The notes under the pieces: model-generated
Told to the model about the DNA's origin: nothing
Seen by the model: the letters and a program-made list of their open reading frames with translations, nothing else
Databases searched by the model: none
Source of the DNA: Pseudomonadota bacterium
GTDB lineage: Bacteria > Bdellovibrionota_C > UBA2361 > SZUA-149 > DAOLCO01
DNA: 64,000 bases
Direction: 5' to 3'
Assembly: GCA_027487795.1 (NCBI GenBank)
Contig: JAIYCX010000012.1
Span: 1-64,000 of the forward strand
Part shown: positions 8,660-17,266 of the stretch, in pieces
Layout of the letters: each line of letters opens with the position of its first letter
Position numbering within the stretch: the first letter of the stretch is position 1
Position numbers and translations under genes: made by a program

Positions 8660-9481
8660 ATGTCGCAAGAAGAATTGTTAATTGGGAAGATGAAACTCGG
8701 TGGAGCAAAAAAAGCCCGTGGTACTAATACAAGCTGTGCTAATGCTAGGAGTGGCAAGGTAAGTACCAATGCCTTGCGAGACTGCTTACGAGAACTGAGA
8801 ATAGATGTAATCGAAAAAAAATCTCTTGAAAGATATAAACTACTGAAAGTAGAGAGCAGAAGAGATGAAATTCACACTCTGGCAGATGAAGAAAAAAAGC
8901 TAGATGAGTCCTTTTATAGGTATGGTATGATCATATTTGAAGGCTTAAATTTATTAAACGGCCTTATAATCTTGTCTATAACTACTGCACTCCTTGCATT
9001 ATCAACATATACAAATTTCTTACTTGCCGATGGAAGTCCACAAGTAGAAATAATATCTTTGCGTATCTTGATTTATGGAACGATTGCAACATTTTTCCTA
9101 TACATCTTAAAACTATTGTTAAAGCCCGTTACTAAAAAAGCAGTTACTAGGCTTAATAACAAATTAGATCTACTATCAAAGCGGACATCCGAATGTCATA
9201 AGATAGAATGGCATAAACTACGAATTGAAGTTTATAACAAACTCACCGATGCACCAAAAGTTCCAGACGAAGTACTAAAGATACTCAGCTATGTTTGCTC
9301 AAGTCTAAATGGGGTTCAAGTATTGATTGAATGTGCAGGAACTCACCAGCAAAAAGAAAAGAGAGGCAAAATATACTTCAAATACGAAGATGGCTCTATC
9401 GTTTGGGTTCAACTTGGGAAAGAGAAGTTTGCACTTTCTGTATTCAATAAAGATGGTACGGAAATTAGCTCTTCTGTGTAG
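8660..9481 (+). CDS. Uncharacterised membrane protein
   Basis: 273 residues, no family recognised. A good Shine-Dalgarno AAGGAG lies just before the ATG. The first roughly 90 residues are charged and likely cytoplasmic, with a helical stretch rich in Lys and Glu. Two hydrophobic segments follow at about 95-120 (LLNGLIILSITTALLALS) and 132-152 (ISLRILIYGTIATFFLYIL). The C-terminal roughly 110 residues are soluble and alpha/beta-looking. The topology suggests a two-pass inner-membrane protein with both ends inside. A perfect hairpin follows at 9555. Monocistronic in appearance; function unknown. Confidence 0.7.
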   Translation: MSQEELLIGKMKLGGAKKARGTNTSCANARSGKVSTNALRDCLRELRIDVIEKKSLERYKLLKVESRRDEIHTLADEEKKLDESFYRYGMIIFEGLNLLNGLIILSITTALLALSTYTNFLLADGSPQVEIISLRILIYGTIATFFLYILKLLLKPVTKKAVTRLNNKLDLLSKRTSECHKIEWHKLRIEVYNKLTDAPKVPDEVLKILSYVCSSLNGVQVLIECAGTHQQKEKRGKIYFKYEDGSIVWVQLGKEKFALSVFNKDGTEISSSV

Positions 9482-9554
9482 ATCTTCCGCGAGTTCATAA
9501 TTCTTGATGAATCCTTAGACAAGGTTCTAAATCTAAAGGTTTCAGATACTTAAT

Positions 9555-9575
9555 GGCTAATGCTTTGCATTAGCC
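9555..9575 (+). terminator. Hairpin downstream of the membrane-protein gene
   Basis: GGCTAATGC-TTT-GCATTAGCC, a perfect 9-bp stem with a 3-nt loop about 75 bp past the stop codon. The downstream tract is only moderately T-rich, so efficiency as an intrinsic terminator is uncertain. Confidence 0.55.
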
Positions 9576-9659
9576 AAGTTTCTATTAATGAAAAGGCTTA
9601 AAATAGTCGACTACCAATATTCGCATTAATAAAATTATAAATTTAATTTAACTATAAGT

Positions 9660-10724
9660 ATGTCATCCAGCGATACTATTAGCTTTGATTATAAAGTTAG
9701 TCGTCGAATTAAATTCGCTATTGTTATGCTTTTTCTTAATGTAGTCATAGCTAGCATTTGTTTCTTATTGCTTAAGGGCGGAAATAGTATCTCAACTTCT
9801 CAGCATAATTATTTAACTGAAATTTTAATATGTAGTATTTTTATTTTCTCTGCCTTATCGCTAAAGTATTTAGTATTTCTAAATTCTTATATTTCAAACC
9901 TTCATCGCAAGATTGGTGATGCAGTTGAAAGTAAAAATAATTTTAAGAAAATACTAGAAGAAAAAGATGAAGCGTTAACAAACGCAAATAAAGAACTAGA
10001 AACTACCAAGGCAGCTAAAAATCAATTTCTTGCCGTCATGAGTCACGAACTAAGAACGCCTCTATCGGGTATTATTTCTTATATAGAACTCATAAAATAT
10101 ACCGAACTAAGCCAAACTCAACTTCAGGATTTAAATGGTATAGAGTCTTGTGCTAGTTCGCTGCTCCATATTGTTGAAGAGATTTTAGATTTTTCTAATC
10201 TAGAAATGGAATATATTAAACTAGACAATGAGCTAATCTATCTACCTGCGATGCTCAGTAATCTAAAGCAGAGAGTACAGAAGTTAGCATTAGAAAAAAG
10301 CCAAACATTCATTTTGCAGAAAGACCCTAATTTACCAGATGTAATAATGGGTGATGCTAAAAATTTAGAACATTTATTGCTAAATTTATTGCGAAACGCA
10401 GTTAAGTTTTCTTCAGCAGGCTCAAGTATAGCACTAACCGCAAAGGCAGTTAGCGATGAAAATAACTTTCATAATGTTCAGTTCATTGTATCAGATTCAG
10501 GACAAGGCATTCCTAAAAATAAACAAAAGGTAATTTTCGAATCATTCAGGCAGGGTGAGGATTCCTTAACAAGAACTTACGGGGGCGTCGGTCTCGGTCT
10601 TTCAATAAGTCAGAAACTAGCTACATTAATGCGGGGTAAGATTGAGGTGGAAAGTGAAGAAAATGTGGGGACATCGTTTTTTTGCACCCTACCAGTAGAG
10701 ATTCCAATATTAACATCTAATTAA
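9660..10724 (+). CDS. Membrane sensor histidine kinase
   Basis: 354 residues. Two membrane helices at about 18-37 and 53-75 with only a short loop between them, so there is no sizeable periplasmic sensor. A coiled coil covers about 83-120. The HisKA box MSHELRTPLSG has the phosphorylated His129. The HATPase domain shows the N box LLLNLLRNAVKF, the G1 box DSGQGIP and the G2 box GGVGLGLSIS. It autophosphorylates and probably passes phosphate to the REC domain two genes downstream. Spacing to the FIST gene is 7 bp, so one operon is clear. With no large input domain, its signal may come from the FIST protein, as in NosP-kinase pairs. Confidence 0.9.
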   Translation: MSSSDTISFDYKVSRRIKFAIVMLFLNVVIASICFLLLKGGNSISTSQHNYLTEILICSIFIFSALSLKYLVFLNSYISNLHRKIGDAVESKNNFKKILEEKDEALTNANKELETTKAAKNQFLAVMSHELRTPLSGIISYIELIKYTELSQTQLQDLNGIESCASSLLHIVEEILDFSNLEMEYIKLDNELIYLPAMLSNLKQRVQKLALEKSQTFILQKDPNLPDVIMGDAKNLEHLLLNLLRNAVKFSSAGSSIALTAKAVSDENNFHNVQFIVSDSGQGIPKNKQKVIFESFRQGEDSLTRTYGGVGLGLSISQKLATLMRGKIEVESEENVGTSFFCTLPVEIPILTSN

Positions 10725-10731
10725 TTATTTT

Positions 10732-11862
10732 ATGAAAATCACTAAATATCAATATAAAAATAATAATTGGCAATCAGAACTTTCCCCAGCTAGTTTTTCT
10801 GAAAATGATTTAGCAATATTATTTGCTAGCCCATTTTTCAAACCGGACTCTGAAGTAATAAAAAATTTACAAGCTACTTTTCAGAAAAATATAATAATCG
10901 GGTGCTCTACAGCCGGAGAAATTTTTGGAAGTTCTATAAACGATGAAAGTTTATCCCTTGTCGTTTTAAGCTTTAAAGAAACAAAATTAAAATCTGCTCA
11001 ATGTAAAATTAATAATGCTGAAGATTCAAGATCTTCTGGTAGAAGCCTAGCTTATGATCTAGAAGGTGAAAATCTTAAAGCAGTATTTATATTATCAGAG
11101 GGTATAAACATTAACGGGACGGATCTACTAAAAGGTCTTCGTGATGTTCTTCCTGAAAATGTTATTATAACTGGAGGTTTAGCCGGCGATGGCCCTAGAT
11201 TTGAAAGTACATGGGTGCTTGGTAATGAAATAGCAGGAGCTAATTATGTCGTAGCAGTTGGATTTTATGGAAATAAAATTTCTATCAAGCACGGTTCTGA
11301 AGGGGGTTGGGATACTTTTGGACCTGCGCGGCTAATTACAAAATCAAAAGGAAATATTTTATACGAACTAGATGGTTCTCCTGCTCTTACTTTATATAAA
11401 GATTATTTAGGGAAAAGAGCATCAGGCCTTCCAGCTACTGCACTTCTATTTCCGATGAGTATCGGAAATCAAAAAGATTCTCATTCCTCCTTAGTTAGAA
11501 CTATTCTTTCTGTGAATGAAGAAGAAATGTCTTTAACATTCGCAGGAGATATGCCAACAGGAGAGTATGCCACATTCATGCGAGCAAATTCTGATCGCCT
11601 AGTAAACGGATCAGCTACCGCAGCACGCAAGGCAAAACAAGAGACTGATGAAGATATTTTATGCTTAGCTGTTAGTTGTGTGGGTAGAAGATTAGTTATG
11701 GGAGAGAGAACTGAAGAAGAGATTGAAGCTTTGATGGAAAATCTACCTCCACAAACAAATGTCATAGGCTTTTATTCATATGGAGAAATATCTCCATCTA
11801 AAAAGAACATTGCAGAGCTGCATAATCAAACAATGACTTTAACAACTATTTCGGAACTTTGA
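10732..11862 (+). CDS. FIST-domain sensory protein
   Basis: 376 residues covering FIST_N and FIST_C. Recognisable stretches are LFASPFF, IIGCSTAGEIFG, VIITGGLAGDG, VAVGFYGN and, in the C-terminal half, NVIGFYSYGEISP. FIST proteins are cytoplasmic small-molecule sensors; one branch (NosP) binds heme and senses nitric oxide and is typically encoded beside a histidine kinase. Here the gene sits between a kinase with no obvious input domain and a PAS-REC protein, so a sensor role for this three-gene unit is likely. Histidines such as the one in SIKHGSEGGW could be ligands, but heme binding cannot be decided by eye. Confidence 0.85.
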   Translation: MKITKYQYKNNNWQSELSPASFSENDLAILFASPFFKPDSEVIKNLQATFQKNIIIGCSTAGEIFGSSINDESLSLVVLSFKETKLKSAQCKINNAEDSRSSGRSLAYDLEGENLKAVFILSEGININGTDLLKGLRDVLPENVIITGGLAGDGPRFESTWVLGNEIAGANYVVAVGFYGNKISIKHGSEGGWDTFGPARLITKSKGNILYELDGSPALTLYKDYLGKRASGLPATALLFPMSIGNQKDSHSSLVRTILSVNEEEMSLTFAGDMPTGEYATFMRANSDRLVNGSATAARKAKQETDEDILCLAVSCVGRRLVMGERTEEEIEALMENLPPQTNVIGFYSYGEISPSKKNIAELHNQTMTLTTISEL

Positions 11863-11868
11863 GATTAG

Positions 11869-12951
11869 ATGGCTGAGATTACAAATAGTTTGCTCATTCG
11901 CCAACTTAAAAAGTTAGGCCTTAGTGAAAATGAGCCGCCAGATGATAAAAACAAATGGCTTGATTTTTTAAAACGAGTTGAAAAAGCTTATTCTGAATCA
12001 GACGAAGATCGTTATACCTTAGAGCGCAGCCTAGACCTTTCATCAAACGAGCATACGGCAATGTACACTCGAAGCGTGGAAGCAACTACACAATTAAAAA
12101 TTAATACAGAGAAACTTAATGCAGTACTTTCATCTATGTCTGAAGGAGTATTACTAATTAACGACAATATGAATATAGAGTATGCAAATAAAGCAGCTGA
12201 AAATATTCTAGAAATCGAAGTAGACTTAGTAAAAGGGAAAAAATTTAATCAACTTTTTGGCGCGCCGGGATGGGAAGATCAGTGTCATGAAATAATTAAC
12301 AAAAAAGTTGAAGCGACTATAGAAACTCGACTACAAACAGCAAGTGGTAAAATAATTCCTATAGATATAAAATTTTCACCCATACGAAATAAAGAAAATA
12401 TTTTCTTAGGTTCTGTTCTTGCTTTTCATTGTTTAGAAAAACAAAAGCAAAAAGAAGCTGAAGTAGAACAAGCAAAATTAAATACCAATAAAAAATATAT
12501 TAGTAACGATGTTGATATAGAACAGATTCGCCATGAAAGTTTGAGCCCTAAAATCATCATTGATAAATCTAAAAATAAAGTTAAAATTTTATTAGTTGAA
12601 GATAATAAAATTAATCAAGTGGTGATCAGCAGGCTATTATCTAACAAGGGCTATAATGTTGATATTGCAGAGAATGGTTTTGTCGCATTAGATAAATTAT
12701 CAGAATCTACTTATAACTTAGTATTGATGGACTTACATATGCCTGGAATGGACGGAAGAGAGGCGACTAAAATCATTAGGTCTGATAAATCAGAAAAAAA
12801 GAATATACCGATTTTAGCAATAACCGCTGATGCGATCAGCGGAGTAGAAGATGAATGCCTTAAAATAGGAATGAACGGATTTATAACAAAGCCCATAAAC
12901 TATGAAGAGCTTTATAGACAAATAGAATTACATTGTGTGGTTAACAATTAA
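11869..12951 (+). CDS. PAS domain-containing response regulator
   Basis: 360 residues. The N-terminal roughly 85 residues are helical. A PAS domain spans about 85-190 (NAVLSSMSEGVLLINDNMNI). A charged linker and then a C-terminal REC domain follow from about 237. REC landmarks are Glu244-Asp245 (LLVEDNKINQ), phospho-acceptor Asp288 (VLMDLHMPGMDG), Thr319 and Lys341 (ITKPI). There is no kinase or DNA-binding domain, so it resembles the receiver half of a split hybrid kinase. It starts 6 bp after the FIST gene and is the likely phosphate acceptor of the operon's kinase. The output step is not encoded nearby. Confidence 0.88.
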   Translation: MAEITNSLLIRQLKKLGLSENEPPDDKNKWLDFLKRVEKAYSESDEDRYTLERSLDLSSNEHTAMYTRSVEATTQLKINTEKLNAVLSSMSEGVLLINDNMNIEYANKAAENILEIEVDLVKGKKFNQLFGAPGWEDQCHEIINKKVEATIETRLQTASGKIIPIDIKFSPIRNKENIFLGSVLAFHCLEKQKQKEAEVEQAKLNTNKKYISNDVDIEQIRHESLSPKIIIDKSKNKVKILLVEDNKINQVVISRLLSNKGYNVDIAENGFVALDKLSESTYNLVLMDLHMPGMDGREATKIIRSDKSEKKNIPILAITADAISGVEDECLKIGMNGFITKPINYEELYRQIELHCVVNN

Positions 12952-13036
12952 TTAAAAATCTATTTTTATTTCCTTGATTAACTAAAATATTTATTTTAAC
13001 CTGATTCAGGCAAACAATCTAAACGGAGTTATCATT

Positions 13037-13897
13037 ATGTGCGTTCCTGGCTGCATGGAAAAAATTAGTAAAAAACTTGGTCGTAGACAATTTCTAGGAT
13101 CGATGATTGCTGCCTCTGCTTATGCTGCGGCAGGTTGCACACAAAATAAAGCAATTGAATTGGCTTCTGCTAGCTCTGATAAAGCTGGCATTAAACAACG
13201 AACTCAAACTACATTTACAGAAGTTGTAGACTTAACTCATACCTTATCAACAGACTTTCCAAACTTTTTTGGAAAACCAATGTTCAAGTTAAAATCTAAT
13301 ACCACCCTTAAAAAGGACCACTTTAATACTAACTATATTGAAGTCTTCGAACATGTAGGCACTCATATTGATGCTCCAATTCACTTCTCGGCTGACGGCA
13401 GAACAGTAGACGAAATACCTGTTTCAGATTTAGTTCTTCCACTGCATATTATTGATATTAAGCTAAAAGCTGATAAGGATCATGATGCAGAAGTTACCGT
13501 AGAAGATATCATGGAATACGAATCTAAACATGGACAAATCAAGGAAGCCTCATGCGTAGCGATGAATAGCGGCTGGGATAAAAGAGCGACATCAAATGAC
13601 TTTAGAAATCTAGATTCAAAGAAAGTAATGCACTTCCCTGGGTTTAGTCTTGATGCTTCAAAGTTTCTTGCAGAGAAGAGAAATGCCTATTCCATCGCCT
13701 CAGATACTCTCAGCCTTGATAGAGGAAATTCAAAAGATTTTGCAACACATTATCACTGGCTTCCTTCTGGTAGATTCGGAATAGAATGTTTAGCTAATTT
13801 AGATCAACTTCCTGCCGTAGGAGCAACTATAGTAGTAGGAGCGCCTAAGTTTAAAGGCGGGACAGGTGGGCCTAGTAGGATTATTGCGCTGAAGTAG
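13037..13897 (+). CDS. Tat-exported lipoprotein, cyclase/kynurenine formamidase-like metal hydrolase
   Basis: 286 residues; the start at 13037 is supported by CGGAG about nine bases upstream. The N-terminus has a twin-arginine motif (GRRQFLG) followed by AAAGC, a lipobox, indicating folded export and lipid anchoring. The catalytic core matches the PF04199 cyclase family: HVGTHIDAPIHF carries the metal-binding His-Gly-Thr-His-x-Asp pattern, with supporting FPGFS and GIECLANL segments. Family members hydrolyse N-formylkynurenine, isatin or related amide/cyclic substrates in an Mn- or Zn-dependent way. The true substrate is unknown. Apparently monocistronic after the signalling operon. Confidence 0.82.
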   Translation: MCVPGCMEKISKKLGRRQFLGSMIAASAYAAAGCTQNKAIELASASSDKAGIKQRTQTTFTEVVDLTHTLSTDFPNFFGKPMFKLKSNTTLKKDHFNTNYIEVFEHVGTHIDAPIHFSADGRTVDEIPVSDLVLPLHIIDIKLKADKDHDAEVTVEDIMEYESKHGQIKEASCVAMNSGWDKRATSNDFRNLDSKKVMHFPGFSLDASKFLAEKRNAYSIASDTLSLDRGNSKDFATHYHWLPSGRFGIECLANLDQLPAVGATIVVGAPKFKGGTGGPSRIIALK

Positions 13898-13935
13898 ACA
13901 TAGCCTAGACTAATTTAGTATGTTATAATTTATAT

Positions 13936-14204
13936 ATGCCTGAGTTATCTAGATTTTTTGGTATTATTATTAGAATGTTTATGGAGGCTGGAGAGTCTCA
14001 TAATGTACCCATATCCATGTCTATTATGGTGAGTATGTAGCAGTTTTTAGTTTAGATAATATTGAAATAATTGCAGGAAACATTCCTAAACGTCAACAAA
14101 GACTAGTTGAGGCTTGGGTTGAGCTTCATATTGAAGAATTGATTGAAGATTGGAAGTTACCTCAGTCTGGAAAAAAACCAAATCCAATTGAACCTCTTAG
14201 GTAA
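13936..14204 (+). pseudogene. DUF4160 protein gene broken by a one-base deletion
   Basis: Starts MPELSRFFGIIIRM, the classic DUF4160 beginning. Frame 1 runs through HNVP at 13999-14010 and then hits stops. The other frame resumes at 14010 with HIHVYYGEYVAVF and continues to the stop at 14202 with the expected DUF4160 tail (QRLVEAWVELHIEELIEDW). Adding one C to the CCC run at 14008-14010 restores the whole protein (about 89 residues). The intact family occurs directly upstream of DUF2442, as here, in suspected toxin-antitoxin pairs. Either a recent inactivation or a sequence error. Confidence 0.82.
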
Positions 14205-14213
14205 GCAACAAAA

Positions 14214-14501
14214 ATGAAACATCAACTGATACAAATCAATTCTTTCGAAATTATAGATGACTTTAAACTAAAGATATATTTTTCGGATGGAATTACCAAT
14301 GAAGTGGATTTTCTACCTATGCTTAAAGGAGAAATATATGGTCCTCTTAGTGAAAATTCTTTTTTCAGAAAAGTTAAAATTGATCCGGAAGTTAAAACAT
14401 TAGTTTGGCCAAACGGTGCTGACTTTGATCCCTCCATTCTATATAACTGGGATGCTGTTAAAAAAGAGTTAATAGAAAGAGCGAATACTTGGTGCAGCTA
14501 A
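14214..14501 (+). CDS. DUF2442 domain protein
   Basis: 95 residues. The pattern DFKLKIYFSDGITNEVDFLPML, a mid-protein GPL, and the ending WPNGADFDPSILYNW is the standard DUF2442 signature. It follows the frameshifted DUF4160 gene by 9 bp, the usual arrangement of this uncharacterised pair, for which an antitoxin-like role has been suggested. If the DUF4160 gene is truly dead, this gene is an orphan. No DNA-binding motif seen by eye. Confidence 0.8.
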   Translation: MKHQLIQINSFEIIDDFKLKIYFSDGITNEVDFLPMLKGEIYGPLSENSFFRKVKIDPEVKTLVWPNGADFDPSILYNWDAVKKELIERANTWCS

Positions 14502-14545
14502 GAGCAACAATATAATAATTTAAAATCTACCAGCCTAACTTTCAA

Positions 14546-14613
14546 TCAAAGCAGAAAGAAGATTTGAAAAACTAATTTTTGCTTTAGGAACATGGTTTGA
14601 CCAATCGAACTAA
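14546..14613. repeat. 68-bp intergenic repeat, copy 1
   Basis: About 80 percent identical, same length and same orientation to 16451-16518. Starts TCAAAGCAG, contains TTGCTTTAG and the partial palindrome TGGTTTGACCA, ends CGAACTAA. Both copies follow the stop of a plus-strand gene. Nature unknown. Confidence 0.7.
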
Positions 14614-14726
14614 ATAGTTAGTTCGATAAGAACCGAGTAAGGAGAATTAACCTTTTTAAAGTACTACTAGTTATCAGAGTCTGAGGATACGAAATTGTAT
14701 CCTCAGACTAGAAATTAGAATAGAAA

Positions 14727-15443
14727 CTAAATGGATTTTTGTTCAAAACGGTCCAATTCTTTCAATTCTTCATCTGAGAACGTAGAACAATCTCTAGACA
14801 ACTCCAAAATATCCGAAGCGATAAGCTCATGACCATTTGTAAAGTCTAATTCAAATCTTCGTAGTAAATTTAACTGCATCATTCGACAAGAATAATTTAC
14901 ACTGGATATATTGCTTTCAGAGATCAACTTGACCGTAATAAGTACAAACTCTTTTGTATTGGGAAGTAAATAAAATCTTCTTTCCAATAAAGAAGCTGAA
15001 CTAATAACAGTCGAACTTTCTTCGTTACCGTCACAATCAAAAATTAAACTCGATGTTTTTACATCTGCAAACAAAAAACGGCCACTTTCGTTGATAATTT
15101 CAAAGGCCTCTTTTTGCTTCTGACATCTGGCATCCCAGTCTTGCCTTCGTTTTTTTTCAGCTTGAACAACATTTATCAAGTCAGAAAAACCCTTAAACTT
15201 CTCCCATAATTCTTGTATATGTCTCTTATTAATCTCGCGGCTAATCGGTCCCACATCTCTTTTCAAAAAGTCCAGAATTAGACTCTCAAGGTTTTTCGCG
15301 TCAACAAACCCCCCAGTATCAACATTTGTCAGATCGGAAAAACTACTCCTGCCTCTAGGATATTGACTTTCATCATCTAGCATCTCGATGTCTTTCGCAA
15401 TTCCAGCAACAATTTCTTTCATCTCTTCGAATCGAATAGTCAT
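14727..15443 (-). CDS. Hypothetical protein
   Basis: 238 residues, not recognised. No signal peptide or membrane segment. The first half is helical and charged (a coiled-coil-like stretch near REINKRHIQELWEKF and AEKKRRQDWDARCQKQKEAF). The second half looks mixed alpha/beta with repeated Ser and Asp. It opposes its neighbours on both sides and lies between the two 68-bp repeats, inside the block they bracket. Upstream, about 390 bp of noncoding sequence holds two strong hairpins. Accessory gene of unknown role. Confidence 0.6.
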   Translation of the reverse strand: MTIRFEEMKEIVAGIAKDIEMLDDESQYPRGRSSFSDLTNVDTGGFVDAKNLESLILDFLKRDVGPISREINKRHIQELWEKFKGFSDLINVVQAEKKRRQDWDARCQKQKEAFEIINESGRFLFADVKTSSLIFDCDGNEESSTVISSASLLERRFYLLPNTKEFVLITVKLISESNISSVNYSCRMMQLNLLRRFELDFTNGHELIASDILELSRDCSTFSDEELKELDRFEQKSI

Positions 15444-15831
15444 ATTTAACCTCTCTTAAAGCAAGTTCCATACTCGAAAGCATACGTTTAATAAAATCCA
15501 ACATTCAATTAAACGTGTGCTTCCAAGCTATGAAAACAAAACCTTAATCTCCTTACTCAGTCTTTTGAAACATTTGACGAATGTCACTTCTTTCAAAAGA
15601 CTGCATAAAACTCTTCTACCAATTAATAATTTTATTTTATAGTTTACCTGCAATTATGAAGACAACTTGCTAGATAATGATAAATAATATTAAAAACAGT
15701 TATCGGAGCTATAATCAATATAATTTCAATAAGTTACCGATTTAGATTTTAATTTAAATGTTGCGTTAAACAGTGATAGTCTTCAAAAGCATAAAAAGTT
15801 TTTTACAATAATAATTTTCAACAGGATCAAA
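15444..15831. other. 388-bp intergenic region with two strong hairpins
   Basis: Lies between the hypothetical gene (minus) and wrbA (plus). Hairpin 1 at 15478-15522 pairs 15-bp arms (AAGCATACGTTTAAT with ATTAAACGTGTGCTT, one G-U) around a 15-nt loop. Hairpin 2 at 15558-15603 has perfect 13-bp arms (CAGTCTTTTGAAA and TTTCAAAAGACTG) and an inner ACATT/AATGT stem. The remainder, 15604-15820, is AT-rich with no structure I can support; wrbA has an AGGA-type ribosome site near 15823. Confidence 0.6.
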
Positions 15832-16419
15832 ATGGCAATCGTTTCTATTATATATTTTTCAGGTACTGGACATAATCATCTGATGGCGGAGGCGGTAGCT
15901 TCTGGTGCTAAGCAAGTAGCTGGTGCTGAAGTAAATCTTTTAAGAATCACTGGAGATCAGATAAAAGATGGTAGATGGTCTAATGATGATTATGCAGAAA
16001 AGCTTGCGAAATCCGATGCTATAATATTTGGTGCGCCTACATATATGGGCGGTGCGGCTTCGCAGTTTAAGGCTTTTGCTGATTGGACTGGGGGCGTATG
16101 GTTTAAGCAAGGCTGGAAAGATAAGATTGCAGGTGGCTTTTCACATAGTGGGACACCAAGCGGTGATAAAGTTGTGACTCTTCAGTATATGTTTGCTCTT
16201 TCATGTCAGCATGGAATGATTTGGGTATCAAACGGCGAATTCCCTTCAATGTATTTAGGTAAAACTGACGGAGTAAATCGTCTTGGTGGATTCTCTGGTG
16301 CGATGGGCGCTGGTGGGGCTGCTCAAGGTCAGCCTGCTGCAATTGATAGCGGGGATAAATTAACTGCGGAACTTTATGGAAAGAGAATTTCTGAGTTTGC
16401 AGCTAAGGTGACTAAGTAA
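15832..16419 (+). CDS. wrbA: NAD(P)H:quinone oxidoreductase, WrbA-type flavoprotein
   Basis: 195 residues, flavodoxin fold. The FMN phosphate loop is IIYFSGTGHNHLMAEA at the N-terminus, in place of the more usual YSMYGH pattern. PTYMGGAASQFKAFADWTG is the WrbA-type PTRFG-like loop and the segment around SGTPSGDKVVTL matches the WrbA tetramer region. These cytoplasmic FMN enzymes carry out two-electron reduction of quinones and protect against redox cycling. The variant FMN loop makes a general NAD(P)H-dependent flavin reductase possible as an alternative. Monocistronic; repeat copy 2 follows the stop. Confidence 0.82.
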   Translation: MAIVSIIYFSGTGHNHLMAEAVASGAKQVAGAEVNLLRITGDQIKDGRWSNDDYAEKLAKSDAIIFGAPTYMGGAASQFKAFADWTGGVWFKQGWKDKIAGGFSHSGTPSGDKVVTLQYMFALSCQHGMIWVSNGEFPSMYLGKTDGVNRLGGFSGAMGAGGAAQGQPAAIDSGDKLTAELYGKRISEFAAKVTK

Positions 16420-16450
16420 GCCAGGCAAAAAGCTAAAGAATATTATAAAG

Positions 16451-16518
16451 TCAAAGCAGGAAGAGGATTTGTAAAAACCAATTCTTGCTTTAGTGCCTGG
16501 TTTAACCAGTCGAGCTAA
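16451..16518. repeat. 68-bp intergenic repeat, copy 2
   Basis: Partner of 14546-14613. Starts TCAAAGCAG and holds the palindrome CTGGTTTAACCAG near its end. Located 31 bp after the wrbA stop. The copies are direct repeats 1.9 kb apart and enclose a hypothetical gene plus wrbA. Confidence 0.7.
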
Positions 16519-16527
16519 GACAATAAA

Positions 16528-16683
16528 CTAGGCAACCCTGTTTTCATCATCAGGCTCTTCATACAATTTTAGTTTTGGAGGTAACAATCTTCTCTTTAAA
16601 GACCTGCGATACCACCACATCGACAATAAGGCTAAAATACTACCGAGAACAAGACCAATTATCATTTCCATCAGAGCTTTCAT
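16528..16683 (-). CDS. Small single-pass membrane protein
   Basis: 51 residues from ATG 16683 (an in-frame upstream ATG at 16734 would add 17 residues). The 16683 start has a purine-rich AGGAGAGG-type stretch upstream. One membrane helix (MIIGLVLGSILALLSMWWY) is followed by a basic stretch YRRSLKRRLLPPK and an acidic tail, predicting N-out/C-in. No family recognised. It lies just before the parS cluster; any link to segregation is speculation. Confidence 0.55.
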   Translation of the reverse strand: MKALMEMIIGLVLGSILALLSMWWYRRSLKRRLLPPKLKLYEEPDDENRVA

Positions 16684-16906
16684 GATCTCAATCCCTCTCC
16701 TTGTGGATTTTCTTGAAACATAAAAAACGAGCACTAAATTACCAACAATAGAAGAATGATTATATGGATTTCACTCACCATAAAACGCTCAAAATAACCA
16801 TCCTCTACCCGATAATACATATTACATTTTCCTATGCAACTTATCAACCCAGATCTAACTAATTGTAAATACTAGAGAAAGTGCCATTTCGCGCTTATAA
16901 TTAAAT

Positions 16907-16922
16907 TGTTTCACGTGAAACA
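16907..16922. promoter_or_regulatory. parS site 1
   Basis: Perfect 16-bp palindrome TGTTTCACGTGAAACA, the canonical bacterial chromosomal ParB-binding site. First of seven within 1.13 kb upstream of parA. Confidence 0.95.
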
Positions 16923-17018
16923 TAAGATCTAAATAATACCGTCCCTAGTGACCTAAAATTAAATTTTTGATATCTTCAACGAGTTACCATTGGCAGCATT
17001 CTTTCAAAGGAGATGATG

Positions 17019-17189
17019 ATGACCTGCGTTGTATGTGGTTCGGTTTTCATGGTTTGTTTCTTAGTAGCCGTCGTTTATAGATTACGATGGAATGTGGTTA
17101 AGATAGAAACCAGAAGCAAAGGTTTTTTTGGTAAGAAGCTCAGATACTACTACAGCGACGGCAGCTATAGTGATAAGTGCGAGCTTTGA
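17019..17189 (+). CDS. Small membrane protein within the parS cluster
   Basis: 56 residues from ATG 17019 (in-frame ATGs also at 17013 and 17016). AAAGGAG at 17006-17012 is an excellent ribosome binding site for 17019. Sequence MTCVVCGSVFMVCFLVAVVY forms one membrane helix containing three cysteines, followed by a basic, Tyr-rich tail (RYYYSDGSYSDKCEL). A terminator follows at 17228. The site, size and terminator make it a real small gene though unlike any family I know. Lies between parS sites 1 and 2. Confidence 0.65.
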   Translation: MTCVVCGSVFMVCFLVAVVYRLRWNVVKIETRSKGFFGKKLRYYYSDGSYSDKCEL

Positions 17190-17227
17190 TAGATCAGTTG
17201 GTGGTTTTCTTTAAGGGTAAATCTCAA

Positions 17228-17260
17228 AAGCCATACTAACTTAGTCTGGCTTCTTTTCTT
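17228..17260 (+). terminator. Rho-independent terminator
   Basis: Stem AAGCCA/TGGCTT with inner ACTA/TAGT, followed by the T-rich tract CTTTTCTT. It ends the small gene 17019-17189. Confidence 0.7.
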
Positions 17261-17266
17261 AATAGA

